This document shows positions 18,984 through 28,274 of a DNA stretch of 41,638 nucleotides, piece after piece. Position 1 is the stretch's first letter. Each line of letters starts with the position of its first letter. A program made the position numbers and the translations under genes. The notes beneath the pieces were generated by a model. The model made no database searches and was not told the DNA's origin. It saw nothing but the letters and a program-made list of their open reading frames with translations. This DNA comes from an uncultured Comamonadaceae bacterium. Its GTDB lineage: Bacteria; Pseudomonadota; Gammaproteobacteria; Burkholderiales; Burkholderiaceae. The stretch is from NCBI GenBank assembly GCA_946482595.1, contig CAMLSD010000038.1, forward strand, positions 1 to 41,638. Reading direction: 5' to 3'.

Positions 18984-19559
18984 TCAGGCGTCCAGCGCCA
19001 GGGCTTCGCGCAGCGAAGGTGCCGAGGCATCCTTGGGCGCCAGGGCAGGAGGACCATCGAGCCGCGCAAGCGGCCAGTCTATGGCCAGGGAGGGATCGTT
19101 CCAGGCAATGGACCGTTCACAGTCCTTGGCGTAGAAATCGGTCGTCTTGTAGAGGAAGTGGGTGTCGTCGGCCAAAGCCAGGAAACCGTGGGCAAATCCC
19201 TCGGGGACCCACAGCTGGCGATGGTTTTCCGCACTCAGTTCCACACCGACATGCTGACCGAAAGTGGGAGACCCCGGACGGATGTCGACTGCAACATCAT
19301 ACGCTGCCCCCCTGACAACCCTCACCAGCTTGCCTTGCGGGTGGGGTGCGACCTGGTAGTGCAGGCCGCGCAGCACCCCCTTGCGGCTGCAGGAATGGTT
19401 GTCCTGGACGAAGGGGCGCGGCGCGGTCAGGCCGAGCCGGTTCAGCTCGTCGTGGAAGCGGCGTTCATTGAAACTTTCGCTGAACCAGCCCCGGTCGTCG
19501 CCGAAGACGGCCGGCTCGATGATCACGACCTCGGCAATCGCAGTGCGCAGCAATTTCAT
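18984..19559 (-). CDS. rfbC: dTDP-4-dehydrorhamnose 3,5-epimerase
   Basis: Third enzyme of dTDP-L-rhamnose synthesis. The 191-residue cupin has the catalytic H67 in LRGLHYQ, the substrate-binding D53/N54, Y137 in FLYKTTDFY and the WVPEGFAHGF strand. Length and motifs are normal. Its ATG shares one base with the rfbA stop (TGATG), indicating coupled translation. Confidence 0.97.
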   Translation of the reverse strand: MKLLRTAIAEVVIIEPAVFGDDRGWFSESFNERRFHDELNRLGLTAPRPFVQDNHSCSRKGVLRGLHYQVAPHPQGKLVRVVRGAAYDVAVDIRPGSPTFGQHVGVELSAENHRQLWVPEGFAHGFLALADDTHFLYKTTDFYAKDCERSIAWNDPSLAIDWPLARLDGPPALAPKDASAPSLREALALDA

Positions 19560-20449
19560 CAGTACACCGTTTCCTTGAGCATCTTCATCAGGTATTGCCC
19601 GTAACCGTTCTTGAGCATCGGCTGCGCCTGGGCCTCGACCGCCTCGGCGGTGATCCAGCCCGCACGGTAGGCGATCTCCTCGAGACAGGCGACCTTCAGT
19701 CCCTGGCGCTTTTCGAGCGTGGCGATGAAATGTCCGGCCTCGAGCAGACTGTCGTGCGTGCCGGTGTCCAGCCAGGCATAGCCGCGGCCCATGATCTCGA
19801 CGTTGAGCTGCCCCCGCTCGAGGTACCAGGCATTGACGTCGGTGATCTCGAGTTCACCCCGCGCCGACGGCTTGATCTGCGCGGCAACGTCGCACACCTG
19901 CTCGTCATAGAAATACAGGCCGGTCACCGCGTAGTTGCTCTTGGGTGCCTTCGGCTTCTCCTCGATCGACAGTGCGCGCTTGTTGGCGTCGAAGGCGACC
20001 ACGCCATAGCGCTCGGGGTCGCTGACGTGATAGGCAAACACGGTCGAGCCGGACTGCAATGCATGCGCGCGCTGCAGCGCTGGCTGCAGGTCATGGCCGT
20101 AGAAGATGTTGTCGCCGAGCACCAGGGCGCTGGGATGGCTGCCGACGAAGTCCCGGCCGAGGATGAAGGCCTGGGCCAGACCGTCCGGACTGGGCTGCAC
20201 GCAGTAGCTGAGGTTCAGGCCCCAGCGGGAGCCGTCGCCCAGGAGTGCCTCGAAACGGGGGGTGTCCTGCGGGGTGCTGATGATCAGGATGTCGCGAATG
20301 CCCGAGAGCATCAGCGTGCTCAGCGGGTAATAGACCATCGGCTTGTCGTAGACGGGCAGCAGCTGCTTGCTGACGGCCAGCGTGGCCGGATGCAGGCGGG
20401 TGCCGGAACCGCCGGCCAGGACGATGCCCTTGCGTGCTTTCGAACTCAT
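19559..20449 (-). CDS. rfbA: Glucose-1-phosphate thymidylyltransferase
   Basis: First enzyme of dTDP-L-rhamnose synthesis, making dTDP-glucose. The 296-residue protein has the nucleotidyltransferase loop [11 protein letters not shown] near the N-terminus, [31 protein letters not shown] and [11 protein letters not shown]. It is a full-length RmlA-type enzyme. It lies between rfbD (21 bases upstream) and rfbC (1-base overlap). Confidence 0.97.
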   Translation of the reverse strand: MSSKARKGIVLAGGSGTRLHPATLAVSKQLLPVYDKPMVYYPLSTLMLSGIRDILIISTPQDTPRFEALLGDGSRWGLNLSYCVQPSPDGLAQAFILGRDFVGSHPSALVLGDNIFYGHDLQPALQRAHALQSGSTVFAYHVSDPERYGVVAFDANKRALSIEEKPKAPKSNYAVTGLYFYDEQVCDVAAQIKPSARGELEITDVNAWYLERGQLNVEIMGRGYAWLDTGTHDSLLEAGHFIATLEKRQGLKVACLEEIAYRAGWITAEAVEAQAQPMLKNGYGQYLMKMLKETVY

Positions 20450-20470
20450 GATGGGTGCCTCATGGGGGTG

Positions 20471-21361
20471 TCAGCCGGTGATCTCGGCGAGCATGCGCTC
20501 GACGCCGGCGGTCCAGTGGGGGAGCTGCAGGTCGAAGCGTTCACGCAGGCGTTGCGTGGACAGGCGGGAGTTGCGGGGTCGGCGCGCCGGTGTGGGGAAC
20601 GCCTCGCTGCCGACCGGCTCGATCGCATCGGGGGTGACCTTGATCGGGTGCCCGTGGCGGCGCGCCCAGTCGATCACATGGCAGGCGTACGCATGCCAGC
20701 TGGTCTGGCCGTCGGCCACCAGGTGGTACAGGCCCTGCACCTCGGGTTCACGCAGCGCCGTGCGCAGCATGTGGGCCGTGACGTCGGCGATCAGGTCGGC
20801 GCCGGTGGGCGCACCGATCTGGTCGTCGACGACCTTCAACTGGTCCCGCTCGGCCGCCAGCCTGAGCATGGTCCGCGCAAAGTTGCCGCCGCGCGCCGCA
20901 TAGACCCAGCTCGTGCGCAGCACCAGATGCCGGCAGCCGCTGGCCTGGATGGCCTGCTCGCCTTCGAGCTTGGTCTGCCCGTACACGTTCAGCGGTGCCG
21001 TGGGAGCGTCTTCGCCGCGGGGGTGGTCCCCCGAGCCGTCGAAGACGTAGTCGGTCGAGTAGTGGACCAGCCACGCCCCGCACTCGCGGGCCACGGCGGC
21101 CAGCGCGGCCGGCGCCTGTGCATTGACCTGGCGGGCCACGTCCGTGTCGGACTCGGCACGATCGACCGCGGTGTAAGCCGCGGCATTGACGATCACGTCC
21201 GGGCGGGCCTGGCGCACCTGCTCGGCCAGCGCCTGCGGGTTCGCCAGGTCGGCGCCCTCGGCCCGGCCGAGCGGCAGGAGCTCACCCAGCGGTGCCAGCG
21301 CGCGTTGCAGTTCCCAGCCGACCTGCCCGGTCGGCCCCAGCAGCAGGATGCGTCGGTTCAT
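20471..21361 (-). CDS. rfbD: dTDP-4-dehydrorhamnose reductase
   Basis: Last enzyme of dTDP-L-rhamnose synthesis (NADPH-dependent). The 296-residue SDR begins MNRRILLLGPTGQVGWELQ with the GxxGQxG cofactor loop, then STDYVFDG and a YGQTKLEGE catalytic Tyr-Lys pair. The frame continues far upstream inside rfbB's shadow, and the ATG at 21361, 14 bases after the rfbB stop, is the family start. Confidence 0.97.
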   Translation of the reverse strand: MNRRILLLGPTGQVGWELQRALAPLGELLPLGRAEGADLANPQALAEQVRQARPDVIVNAAAYTAVDRAESDTDVARQVNAQAPAALAAVARECGAWLVHYSTDYVFDGSGDHPRGEDAPTAPLNVYGQTKLEGEQAIQASGCRHLVLRTSWVYAARGGNFARTMLRLAAERDQLKVVDDQIGAPTGADLIADVTAHMLRTALREPEVQGLYHLVADGQTSWHAYACHVIDWARRHGHPIKVTPDAIEPVGSEAFPTPARRPRNSRLSTQRLRERFDLQLPHWTAGVERMLAEITG

Positions 21362-21375
21362 CGTCGCGCGTCCGC

Positions 21376-22446
21376 TCAGGCGCTCACGGCCGTGGTGCCG
21401 TACTGCTGGTCCATCCACTGGCGGTAGGCACCGGTGCGCACGCTGTCGATCCAGGGCGAGTTGTCGAGGTACCAGCGCACCGTCTTGTCGATGCCGCTGT
21501 CGAAGGTCTCGGCGGGCATCCAGCCGATCTCGGATTCGATGCGCGTGGGGTCGATCGCGTAGCGGTGATCGTGCCCCGGGCGATCGGCCACGAAGGTGAT
21601 CAGGTCCTCGTAGCGACCGCTCGCGCGCGGCCGCAGGGTGTCGAGCTTGCGGCAGATGGTGGTCACGACATCGATGTTGCGGATCTCGTTCTTGCCGCCG
21701 ACGTTGTAGGTTTCGCCGGCACGGCCCTTGGCCAGCACCTGGCAGATGGCCTCGCAATGGTCACGCACATACAACCAGTCGCGGATGTTGCGGCCGTCGC
21801 CATACACCGGCAACGCCTTGCCTTCGAGGGCGTTGAGGATCATCAACGGGATCAGCTTCTCGGGGAAGTGATAGGGGCCGTAGTTGTTGCTGCAGTTGGT
21901 GGTCAGCGTGGGCAGGCCGTAGGTGTGGTGGTAGGCCCGCACCAGGTGGTCGCTGGAGGCCTTGCTGGCCGAGTACGGGCTGTTCGGGCGGTAGGCCGTG
22001 GATTCGCTGAAGGCCGGGTCGGTCTCGCCCAGCGAGCCGTAGACCTCGTCGGTCGACACGTGCAGCAGGCGGAAGGCATCACGATCATCGCCCGGCAGGG
22101 CCGTCCACCAGGCACGCACTTCCTCGAGCAGGCTGAAGGTGCCGACGATGTTGGTCTGGATGAACTCGCCCGGGCCATGGATGGAGCGGTCGACATGGCT
22201 TTCGGCGGCGAAGTGCAGCACGGCGCGCGGGCGATGGGTGCCGAGCAGGCGGCGCACCAGTTCGCGGTCGGCGATGTCGCCCTGCACCAGTTCGCACACG
22301 CCGGGCTTGAGCCAGGGAGCGATGGTGAGCGGGTTGCCGGCGTAGGTCAGCTTGTCCAGCACCACGACGGGCTCGCTGCTGCGGCTGAACCAGTGATGGA
22401 TGAAATTTCCGCCAATGAAGCCGGCTGCACCGGTCACGAGAATCAT
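21376..22446 (-). CDS. rfbB: dTDP-glucose 4,6-dehydratase
   Basis: Second enzyme of dTDP-L-rhamnose synthesis and first gene of the operon. The 356-residue extended SDR has the NAD loop TGAAGFIGG (5-13), the catalytic T132-D133-E134 triplet in STDEVYGS, and Y158/K162 in YSASK. It ends in a slightly longer C-terminus than E. coli RmlB. The rfbBDAC order is the most common one, and the product is a precursor for LPS O-antigen or exopolysaccharide. Confidence 0.97.
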   Translation of the reverse strand: MILVTGAAGFIGGNFIHHWFSRSSEPVVVLDKLTYAGNPLTIAPWLKPGVCELVQGDIADRELVRRLLGTHRPRAVLHFAAESHVDRSIHGPGEFIQTNIVGTFSLLEEVRAWWTALPGDDRDAFRLLHVSTDEVYGSLGETDPAFSESTAYRPNSPYSASKASSDHLVRAYHHTYGLPTLTTNCSNNYGPYHFPEKLIPLMILNALEGKALPVYGDGRNIRDWLYVRDHCEAICQVLAKGRAGETYNVGGKNEIRNIDVVTTICRKLDTLRPRASGRYEDLITFVADRPGHDHRYAIDPTRIESEIGWMPAETFDSGIDKTVRWYLDNSPWIDSVRTGAYRQWMDQQYGTTAVSA

Positions 22447-22566
22447 CTTGGGGCTCCCTCTGGGGTGGTCAGGTCGATACCAGGCGTGTGGCGGCCAGGG
22501 CGGCCGGTGCGGCGATCTGGCCCGCCGGACACGACACGGCCGGCCAGAGGGCGCCGGGTGTGCGCG

Positions 22567-22572
22567 ATTCTA
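22567..22572 (-). promoter_or_regulatory. Possible -10 box of the rhamnose operon
   Basis: TAGAAT on the minus strand lies in the 152-base gap between the nuclease gene and rfbB, about 120 bases before the rfbB start. No good -35 hexamer is seen at the expected spacing, so the call is weak. Confidence 0.25.
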
Positions 22573-22598
22573 ACGCCCGGGTCCGACGCCGCAGCCCC

Positions 22599-23174
22599 TC
22601 ACTCGCAGGGGCCGTGCCAGCGCCGGAACACCCCTGGCGGCATGGGATCGGGCTGAGCGAACAGCCCGGCACCGCGCTCGCGGGCCTGCCGCTCCAGCGC
22701 GGCATAGGCCCCCGCACCGTGCCGGTAGTGGTAGCTCCAGGCATGGCCTTCACGCACCAGCCAGGCCGCCACGTCGTCACCGTCGTGCTCGACCCGCCCG
22801 AGCCAACGTCGGTAGTCGTCGCGCCCTCGCAGGTCCACCTCGACCGTGCGTCCGATCAGGCGCGTGCGCAGGGCTTCGGCCGACTCCCGCCCCCAGGGCT
22901 GGCAACGCTCGGGGGCATCGATGCCGTCGATCCGGATCTTCAGCGGTTTGGCGCGCCGCTCGCCCGGGGCCGATGGGCCGGGACGGACCCACAGCGTGTC
23001 GCCATCGCTGACCCGTGTGACCTGCCCGATGACACGGGCCGGCTCGTCCGGCGCGGCCTGCACCGGACGCACCTGCAGGTTCAGCACCATCAAGGCACTG
23101 GCCAGCTTCATGAGCGTCAGTGTGTGCAGCACCGCAGCGGTCGGCCGTGGGGGGACGGGGGAGCCTTGGGACAT
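22599..23174 (-). CDS. Staphylococcal-nuclease-like thermonuclease, exported
   Basis: An SNase-fold nuclease of the family that cuts DNA and RNA with Ca2+. In the 191-residue reading, D57 (VSDGDT), R81, D86 and E89 (IRIDGIDAPER), and R123 (DYRRWLG) match the five catalytic and calcium-binding positions of staphylococcal nuclease. A hydrophobic stretch at about 22-40 ending VQA is a probable signal peptide. Three starts are possible: GTG at 23201, which overlaps the helicase stop (GTGA), the ATG at 23174 used here, and the ATG at 23111, which gives the most compact signal peptide. None has a clear ribosome binding site, so coupling to the helicase gene is likely. Confidence 0.9.
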   Translation of the reverse strand: MSQGSPVPPRPTAAVLHTLTLMKLASALMVLNLQVRPVQAAPDEPARVIGQVTRVSDGDTLWVRPGPSAPGERRAKPLKIRIDGIDAPERCQPWGRESAEALRTRLIGRTVEVDLRGRDDYRRWLGRVEHDGDDVAAWLVREGHAWSYHYRHGAGAYAALERQARERGAGLFAQPDPMPPGVFRRWHGPCE

Positions 23175-23197
23175 GGGGCGCCGATGATGCCACGCAC

Positions 23198-25663
23198 TCA
23201 CGGGCCGGCCGCGCGTTCGGCGTCCTTCAGGATGCGCGCCAGGCGGTCGGCCAGCTTCTCGGTCGACAGTCGTTCGCGAAAGCGTTCGACCAGGAGCGGA
23301 AGGCTCATCGGACTGGGTTGCTGCAGCTCGATGACCACCCGCTCGCGGCTGCGCAGCGCAGCCAGCGTGGCCGCCAGGCGACGGATGTCCAGCTCCTGAC
23401 TGAGCACCTCGGTTTCGGCCTGCCCGAGCAGCAGGTTGGTGGTGTCGTACTTGCGGAACACTTCGTAGAACAGGGCGCTCGACGCCTGCAGCTGCTTCAT
23501 GCTGCGCGGCGCACCGGGGTAGCCTGAAAACACCAGGCCCGACACACGGGCGATCTCCCGGAAGCGGCGCTGCGCCAGTTCGCCCGAGTTGAGGCTGGCC
23601 AGCACGTCGGGCAACAGCTCGTTGTCGCTGAACAGGCTGCCGTCGTGCAGCGGCGACAGGTCGATCGGCTCCACGCCCAGCAGCTCGAACCCATAGTCAT
23701 TGACCGACATGCTGAAGCTGTTGGCCCGGCGCCGGGCCAGGCGCCAGGCGATGAGGCTGGCCAGGCCCAGGTTCACGTTGCGCCCGGCAAACGGGTAGAC
23801 GTAAAGATGCGACCCTTCGCGCGAGGCCCAGGTCTCGACCAGCACATGCCCGCTGCCCGGCAGGCGCGACACCCGAGCCTGCGCCTGCAGCATCGGGCCG
23901 GCCGCGGCCATCTCGGGCCCGCTGAATTCGCCCCGGGCAGCATCCTCCAGCAGCGCCAGCACGGCGTCGGCCATTTCGGTGGACAGTGGCATGCGCCCCC
24001 CACCCCAGCGCGGCACCGCCGCCTTGCGCCCGCGCGCCAGCCGCACGTAGGCCACCATGTCCTGCACCCGCACGAATTCGAGCAACCGGCCGCCGAACAG
24101 GAAGCAGTCGCCCTTTTTCATGCGGGCGATGAAGCTCTCCTCGACGCTGCCCAGCTTCTGGCCGGTGAGGTACTTCACCAGCATGGAGGCATCGCTCACG
24201 ATCGTGCCCACCTGCAGGCGGTGACGCCGCGCGATGCCGGCATCGCTCACCTGATGCACGCCGTCGATGTGGCGCACCCGGTGGTACTCGGGGTAGGCAT
24301 GCAGGCTGGCGCCGCCGCGCTCGACAAACGCCAGCGCCCATTGCCATTCGTCTTCGGTCAGTCCGCGGTAGGCATGGGTGCTCATCACCTCGCGTCGAAG
24401 TTCGTCGGCCCTGAAGCCGCCGCCCAGCGCCACCGTCACCAGGTGCTGCACCAGCACGTCCAGCGGCTTGTCCGGCGACTCGCGGCTTTCGATGCGGCCG
24501 GCCTGCGCCGCGCGGCGCGCCGCCGCGGCCTCGATCAGCTCGAGCGTGTTGGTCGGCACCAGCGTGATGCGGCTGCTGCGCCCGGGGGCATGCCCGCTGC
24601 GTCCGGCGCGCTGCAGCAGCCGTGCCACCCCCTTGGCCGAGCCGATCTGCAGCACACGCTCGACGGGCAGGAAGTCCACGCCCAGGTCCAGCGAAGACGT
24701 CGCCACCACGGCCTTGAGGCGCCCCTCCTTGAGGCCCTGCTCGACCCATTCGCGCACCTCCTTGTCCAGCGAGCCGTGGTGCAGCGCGACCAGGCCAGCC
24801 CAGTCCGGCCGCGCGTCGATCAGCATCTGGTACCAGATCTCGGCCTGGGAGCGGGTGTTGGTGAAGACCAGGCTGGTGGCCGCCCGTTCGATCTCGTCGA
24901 CCACCGGGGCCAGCATGCGCGAGCCCAGGTGGCCGGCCCAGGAGAACCGGCCGGGTTCTGGCGGGATCAGGGTATCGATCACGAGCGACTTGTCGATGCG
25001 TCCCTGCACCAGTTCGCCGTTGTCCGTGCCCAGCAGCACCTGCAGCGCTTCGCGCAGGTTGCCCAGCGTGGCGCTCAGGCCCCAGACCACCAGGCCCGGG
25101 CACCACTGGCGCAGGCGGGCCAGTGCCAGTTGCACCTGCACGCCACGCTTGTTGCCCATCAGTTCATGCCATTCGTCCACCACAACCACGCGCACGGTGG
25201 CCAGTTCGTCGCGAGCCCGTGCGCGGGTCAGCATCAGGCTCAGCGATTCAGGCGTGGTGACCAGTGCGGTGGGGAAGCGCCGGTCTTGGCGCGCGCGCTC
25301 GGCCGACGGCGTGTCACCGGTGCGCAGGCCCAGCGTCCAGCCCGGCGCAAGTTCGTCCAGCGGCAGCCGCAGCGCCTTCGCCGTGTCGGCCGCCAGGGCG
25401 CGCATCGGCGTGAGCCAGAGGACCTGCAGGGGCGGCGCGGCGGCACGTTCGTGCCGCTCGACACCCGGCGCCCGGGCCCGCAGCAAGGCTCCCATCCACA
25501 CCGCATAGGTCTTGCCCGAGCCCGTGGTGGCGTGCAGCAGCCCGGATCGCCCGGCCGCCATGGCCTGCCAGACGGCACGCTGGAAGTCGAAGGGCTGCCA
25601 GCCCTGTCGCTCAAACCAGGCTTCGGGAAGGCCGCACGGGGACGGAAGGCGATCGCCGCTCAT
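23198..25663 (-). CDS. Ligase-associated DEXH-box DNA helicase (Lhr-like)
   Basis: A superfamily 2 helicase of the type found beside a bacterial ATP-dependent DNA ligase (TIGR04121 family, assigned by memory of motifs). The 821-residue protein has Walker A ATTGSGKT (45-52), DEWH (163-166) as motif [10 protein letters not shown] as motif III and QRAGRSGH as motif VI, followed by a large Lhr-type C-terminal region. ATG 25663 (MSGDRLP) was chosen, and ATG 25675 is also possible. The first 53 bases overlap the end of the SDR gene in another frame. The partner ligase and exonuclease are 7-10 kb away rather than adjacent. Confidence 0.92.
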   Translation of the reverse strand: MSGDRLPSPCGLPEAWFERQGWQPFDFQRAVWQAMAAGRSGLLHATTGSGKTYAVWMGALLRARAPGVERHERAAAPPLQVLWLTPMRALAADTAKALRLPLDELAPGWTLGLRTGDTPSAERARQDRRFPTALVTTPESLSLMLTRARARDELATVRVVVVDEWHELMGNKRGVQVQLALARLRQWCPGLVVWGLSATLGNLREALQVLLGTDNGELVQGRIDKSLVIDTLIPPEPGRFSWAGHLGSRMLAPVVDEIERAATSLVFTNTRSQAEIWYQMLIDARPDWAGLVALHHGSLDKEVREWVEQGLKEGRLKAVVATSSLDLGVDFLPVERVLQIGSAKGVARLLQRAGRSGHAPGRSSRITLVPTNTLELIEAAAARRAAQAGRIESRESPDKPLDVLVQHLVTVALGGGFRADELRREVMSTHAYRGLTEDEWQWALAFVERGGASLHAYPEYHRVRHIDGVHQVSDAGIARRHRLQVGTIVSDASMLVKYLTGQKLGSVEESFIARMKKGDCFLFGGRLLEFVRVQDMVAYVRLARGRKAAVPRWGGGRMPLSTEMADAVLALLEDAARGEFSGPEMAAAGPMLQAQARVSRLPGSGHVLVETWASREGSHLYVYPFAGRNVNLGLASLIAWRLARRRANSFSMSVNDYGFELLGVEPIDLSPLHDGSLFSDNELLPDVLASLNSGELAQRRFREIARVSGLVFSGYPGAPRSMKQLQASSALFYEVFRKYDTTNLLLGQAETEVLSQELDIRRLAATLAALRSRERVVIELQQPSPMSLPLLVERFRERLSTEKLADRLARILKDAERAAGP

Positions 25664-27062
25664 GATGGTGCGCATTGTGAGGGCCCCCAAGGCCGGGCTG
25701 CGCCCAGCCCGCCCCCCGAGGGGGCCAAGGAAACTTGGGGCGGCCCGGCGTTTCCTTGTGAGCTTTGGCGCGAGCAGGCTGCGTCCACCACAGCACCAGC
25801 AGCGTGGCCAGGATGGGCAGGTCCTTGACGAGCGGACCGCAGTGTTCGATGGTGAGCTCGGGCATGTTCCAGGCAGCCGTGAGGGTGTAGCCGAGCACCG
25901 CGCCGCATTGCGTGGCATAGGCCCACGCCCCCGGGCGCACCAGCAGCCATATGCCCAGGCCCGTGTTCAGCACGCAGGTGGCCCACACCATGGCCAGCCC
26001 GGCCGACCCCTCGAAACCGTACCGGGCCAGCAGGTCGAACACCGGCGAGGCCTGCGGGACTGCGGCCGTGGCGGCGGCCGTGCAGAGCCACATCGTTGCC
26101 AGCGACAGGCGCAGCAGCGCCGAGAGCGCGGGCGGCAGCGTGGCCTCAGGTGCACGGGCCGTCGCCTCCAGCGACAGGGCCGACGCCAGCGAGGTCGGCT
26201 CGCGCCCGAGCCACGCCGGCAGCGCATTGCTGCGGGTGGTGCTGCCGGCTTCCAGCATGTCCAGGGTGTCAGGACTGAACACCTGCTGGGGCAGCCAACG
26301 CGCCACACGGGCCCCGACCCGCATCAACGGCATCGGCACCGGGCACCAGAGCGGGTCGGCCAGGCCCTGCACCTGTCGATGACAGGCGAGCATCTCGCGG
26401 TAGCTCATGGCCTTCGGTCCGGCGACCTCGAACACCTGCCCCAGCGCGTCGGCGGATTCGCTCAGGCGGACGATGAACTCGGCCAGCTCCAGCACATGCA
26501 CCGGCTGGACCTGCTGGCGCCCCCGCCCGGGCAGGCCCACGACGGGCAGGCTGGCCAGTTGCGCAAACAGGGCCGCGCTCTGGCTGCCCGGCCCGAACAC
26601 GAGCGACGGGCGGACCACCGCCCAGTCGATCGCGCCGGCCAGGCCCATCAGGGCCTCGTCGGCGACCAGCTTGGTCAGCGCATAGGGTGAATCCAGGGCC
26701 GCCTCACCACGCCCCACACCCAGCGCGGACACCTGGATCACTCGCCCGACCCCGGCCAGCGCCGCCCCGCGGAACAGCGCCGCCGGGCCGGCCGCATGAA
26801 CCCGCTCGAAGCTTTCCCCCGCTCGCGGCACCAGGACACCCACCGCATTGACGATGAGGTCGAAACCGCCGGCCTCCTGCAGTCGGCGTGCCCATTCGCC
26901 GGGGGTGAGCGGCTGGTTGAAGTCCACCGCCAGCCAGTCGATGGCGCTGCCGGATGCCGGCGCACGCCGCTGCCCGCACACGACCTGGTGACCGTGCGCC
27001 TGCAAGGTGCGCACGACAGCCGACCCGACACAACCGGTGGCCCCGCAGACGAGCGCCTTCAT
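25611..27062 (-). CDS. SDR/NAD(P)-binding protein fused to DoxX-like membrane domain
   Basis: The 483-residue protein has two parts. Residues 1 to about 290 are an atypical SDR (NmrA/epimerase-like) with GATGCVG (7-13), VNAVGV and [11 protein letters not shown] carrying a Tyr-Lys pair. Residues from about 310 to 425 hold four hydrophobic segments resembling the DoxX-like membrane domain often fused to such SDRs. The last 50 residues (Pro, Gly, His, Arg-rich) run through a palindromic repeat at 25681-25748 and into the helicase start, and look like a non-native tail. The start overlaps the DCC gene stop (ATGA). Substrate unknown. Confidence 0.82.
   Translation of the reverse strand: MKALVCGATGCVGSAVVRTLQAHGHQVVCGQRRAPASGSAIDWLAVDFNQPLTPGEWARRLQEAGGFDLIVNAVGVLVPRAGESFERVHAAGPAALFRGAALAGVGRVIQVSALGVGRGEAALDSPYALTKLVADEALMGLAGAIDWAVVRPSLVFGPGSQSAALFAQLASLPVVGLPGRGRQQVQPVHVLELAEFIVRLSESADALGQVFEVAGPKAMSYREMLACHRQVQGLADPLWCPVPMPLMRVGARVARWLPQQVFSPDTLDMLEAGSTTRSNALPAWLGREPTSLASALSLEATARAPEATLPPALSALLRLSLATMWLCTAAATAAVPQASPVFDLLARYGFEGSAGLAMVWATCVLNTGLGIWLLVRPGAWAYATQCGAVLGYTLTAAWNMPELTIEHCGPLVKDLPILATLLVLWWTQPARAKAHKETPGRPKFPWPPRGAGWAQPGLGGPHNAHHHERRSPSVPVRPSRSLV
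25681..25748. repeat. Palindromic GC-rich repeat inside the SDR 3' end
   Basis: Outer arms CCCCAAG (25685-25691) and CTTGGGG (25734-25740) enclose two inner hairpins, GGGCTG/CAGCCC and GCCCCC/GGGGGC. Overall it resembles the palindromic intergenic repeats I recall as frequent in Comamonadaceae and relatives. Here it is translated as the tail of the SDR protein. Confidence 0.6.
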
Positions 27063-27532
27063 GATTCCTGCTCCGGCAGCCCGCACGCACCCGCACGGCA
27101 GGCCTGCATGGCTTGCAGCCGGCGGCGGGCGCGCGCGGCGGCCACCCGTTCGATCAGCGGTGCCGCCACGCGCGACACGGCATACCGATGGCGCGCGAAC
27201 ACGAGGTAGGCCCGGTCGAACACCGGGCGCAGCCCCGGCCAGGACGTCGGACGCAGCACCCAGCCCAGTCCCGCGGCGGCATAGGCGAGCCGCAGCACTT
27301 CGACCCCCTGGATCAGGCGTCCGTCTGCCGTCACGCCGCAGATCGACGCCTGCATCGTCTCGAGACTCGCACCGTAGGCAGATGGATCGAACTCGGCGTC
27401 CGAGATGTCGACGAAGTGCAGACTGCCGGGCCGGGCTCGTTCTCTCAGGCTGTCCATCTCGAGCCGGCACACCGGGCAGGCGCGGTCGTAGAGCAGCGTC
27501 AGAGGGTAGATCCCGGGTGTGTGCTTTGCCAT
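27059..27532 (-). CDS. DCC-family thiol-disulfide oxidoreductase-like protein (DUF393)
   Basis: The 157-residue protein has the DCC motif YDRACPVC, with D16, C19 and C22, at the start of a thioredoxin-like fold, and the rest matches the DUF393 pattern (HFVDISDAEFDP, then an Arg-rich helical tail). Redox activity is inferred from the CPVC pair and has not been shown for most members. It is the first gene after the operator at 27556-27575, and its stop overlaps the start of the SDR gene by four bases, so the two form one unit. A second CxxxxC pair (CRAGAC) near the C-terminus is unusual. Confidence 0.88.
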   Translation of the reverse strand: MAKHTPGIYPLTLLYDRACPVCRLEMDSLRERARPGSLHFVDISDAEFDPSAYGASLETMQASICGVTADGRLIQGVEVLRLAYAAAGLGWVLRPTSWPGLRPVFDRAYLVFARHRYAVSRVAAPLIERVAAARARRRLQAMQACRAGACGLPEQES

Positions 27533-27555
27533 GGTGATCGGCCTTTCGTTCTGCA

Positions 27556-27575
27556 ATTTCTGTCTACACAGAAAT
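27556..27575. promoter_or_regulatory. Palindromic operator before the DCC-SDR unit
   Basis: Perfect 8-base arms ATTTCTGT and ACAGAAAT around CTAC, 23 bases before the DCC start. The inner arms TTTCTGT/ACAGAAA recur in front of the neighbouring GbsR-type regulator gene (28233-28252), so the regulator is the likely binder. Confidence 0.75.
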
Positions 27576-27583
27576 ACTTCGCC

Positions 27584-27611
27584 AAAAAAATGCCGGGCAG
27601 TCCTGCCCGGC
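27584..27611 (-). terminator. Intrinsic terminator of the GbsR-type regulator gene
   Basis: On the minus strand GCCGGGCAG pairs with CTGCCCGGC (9 bp) and is followed by A and seven T residues. It begins 6 bases past the regulator stop and separates that gene from the operator-controlled DCC-SDR unit. Confidence 0.85.
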
Positions 27612-27617
27612 CCGGTC

Positions 27618-28208
27618 TCAGGGGCCCAACAACTGCCCGGCGGCGTCTGCGTCGCGCGGCGTTGCGGTGTCACCGGCCGGCAGCGGCTCGCGCCCGAGCA
27701 GCTTCTTGATGCGCGCGCCCAGCCGCAGCACCTTGGTCAGGGTTTCGGTGTCCAGGCGCAGCATCTCGTCACTCCACAGCGTGAGCGTCTCGAGCAGTTC
27801 CAGTGTTTCCTTCATGCGCAGCCGCGCCTCGGCCGGATCACGCGTGATGCCGGGGTCGGCCAGCAGTTCGCGCAGCACCTCGACAGTCGGGGCGATCTCG
27901 CGCCGCTGCCGCTCACGCACGATGGTGCGCAGCAGCTCCCAGACATGGGTCGAGGTCTCGAAATGGTCCCGGCGATCGCCGGGGATGTGCACGAGCTTCA
28001 CCAGCTTCCAGCCCTGCAGCTCGCGCAGGCTGTTGCTCACGTTGGAGCGGGCGACCTGCAGCGTGTCGGTGATCTCCTCGGCATGCATGGGCCGCCCGGT
28101 GATGTAGAGCAGCGCATGGATCTGGGCCACGGTGCGATTCACGCCCCAGCGTGTGCCCATCTCGCCCCAGTGCAGCACGAACCGGTTCAGGGTGGGTGAA
28201 AGTTGCAT
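27618..28208 (-). CDS. GbsR/MarR-family transcriptional regulator
   Basis: The 196-residue protein has a winged helix-turn-helix in the first half (HAEEITDTLQVARSNVSNSLREL at about 42-64, then a wing HIPGDRRDHFE) and a helical C-terminal half. The overall layout and the WGVNRTVAQIHALLYITGRP opening match the GbsR family of MarR-like repressors. The start at 28208 is 24 bases downstream of a perfect palindrome (28233-28252), suggesting autoregulation, and the same palindrome precedes the DCC-SDR genes. The inducer is unknown. Confidence 0.9.
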   Translation of the reverse strand: MQLSPTLNRFVLHWGEMGTRWGVNRTVAQIHALLYITGRPMHAEEITDTLQVARSNVSNSLRELQGWKLVKLVHIPGDRRDHFETSTHVWELLRTIVRERQRREIAPTVEVLRELLADPGITRDPAEARLRMKETLELLETLTLWSDEMLRLDTETLTKVLRLGARIKKLLGREPLPAGDTATPRDADAAGQLLGP

Positions 28209-28232
28209 GGACTCAATGTAGTTTTCGCAGAA

Positions 28233-28252
28233 GTTTCTGTCAATACAGAAAC
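28233..28252. promoter_or_regulatory. Palindromic operator before the GbsR-type regulator gene
   Basis: Perfect 8-base arms GTTTCTGT and ACAGAAAC around CAAT, in the 66-base gap between the DUF429 stop and the regulator start. It shares the TTTCTGT-N4-ACAGAAA pattern with 27556-27575. Confidence 0.75.
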
Positions 28253-28274
28253 TCCAATACCATCGCCCCGCGAT

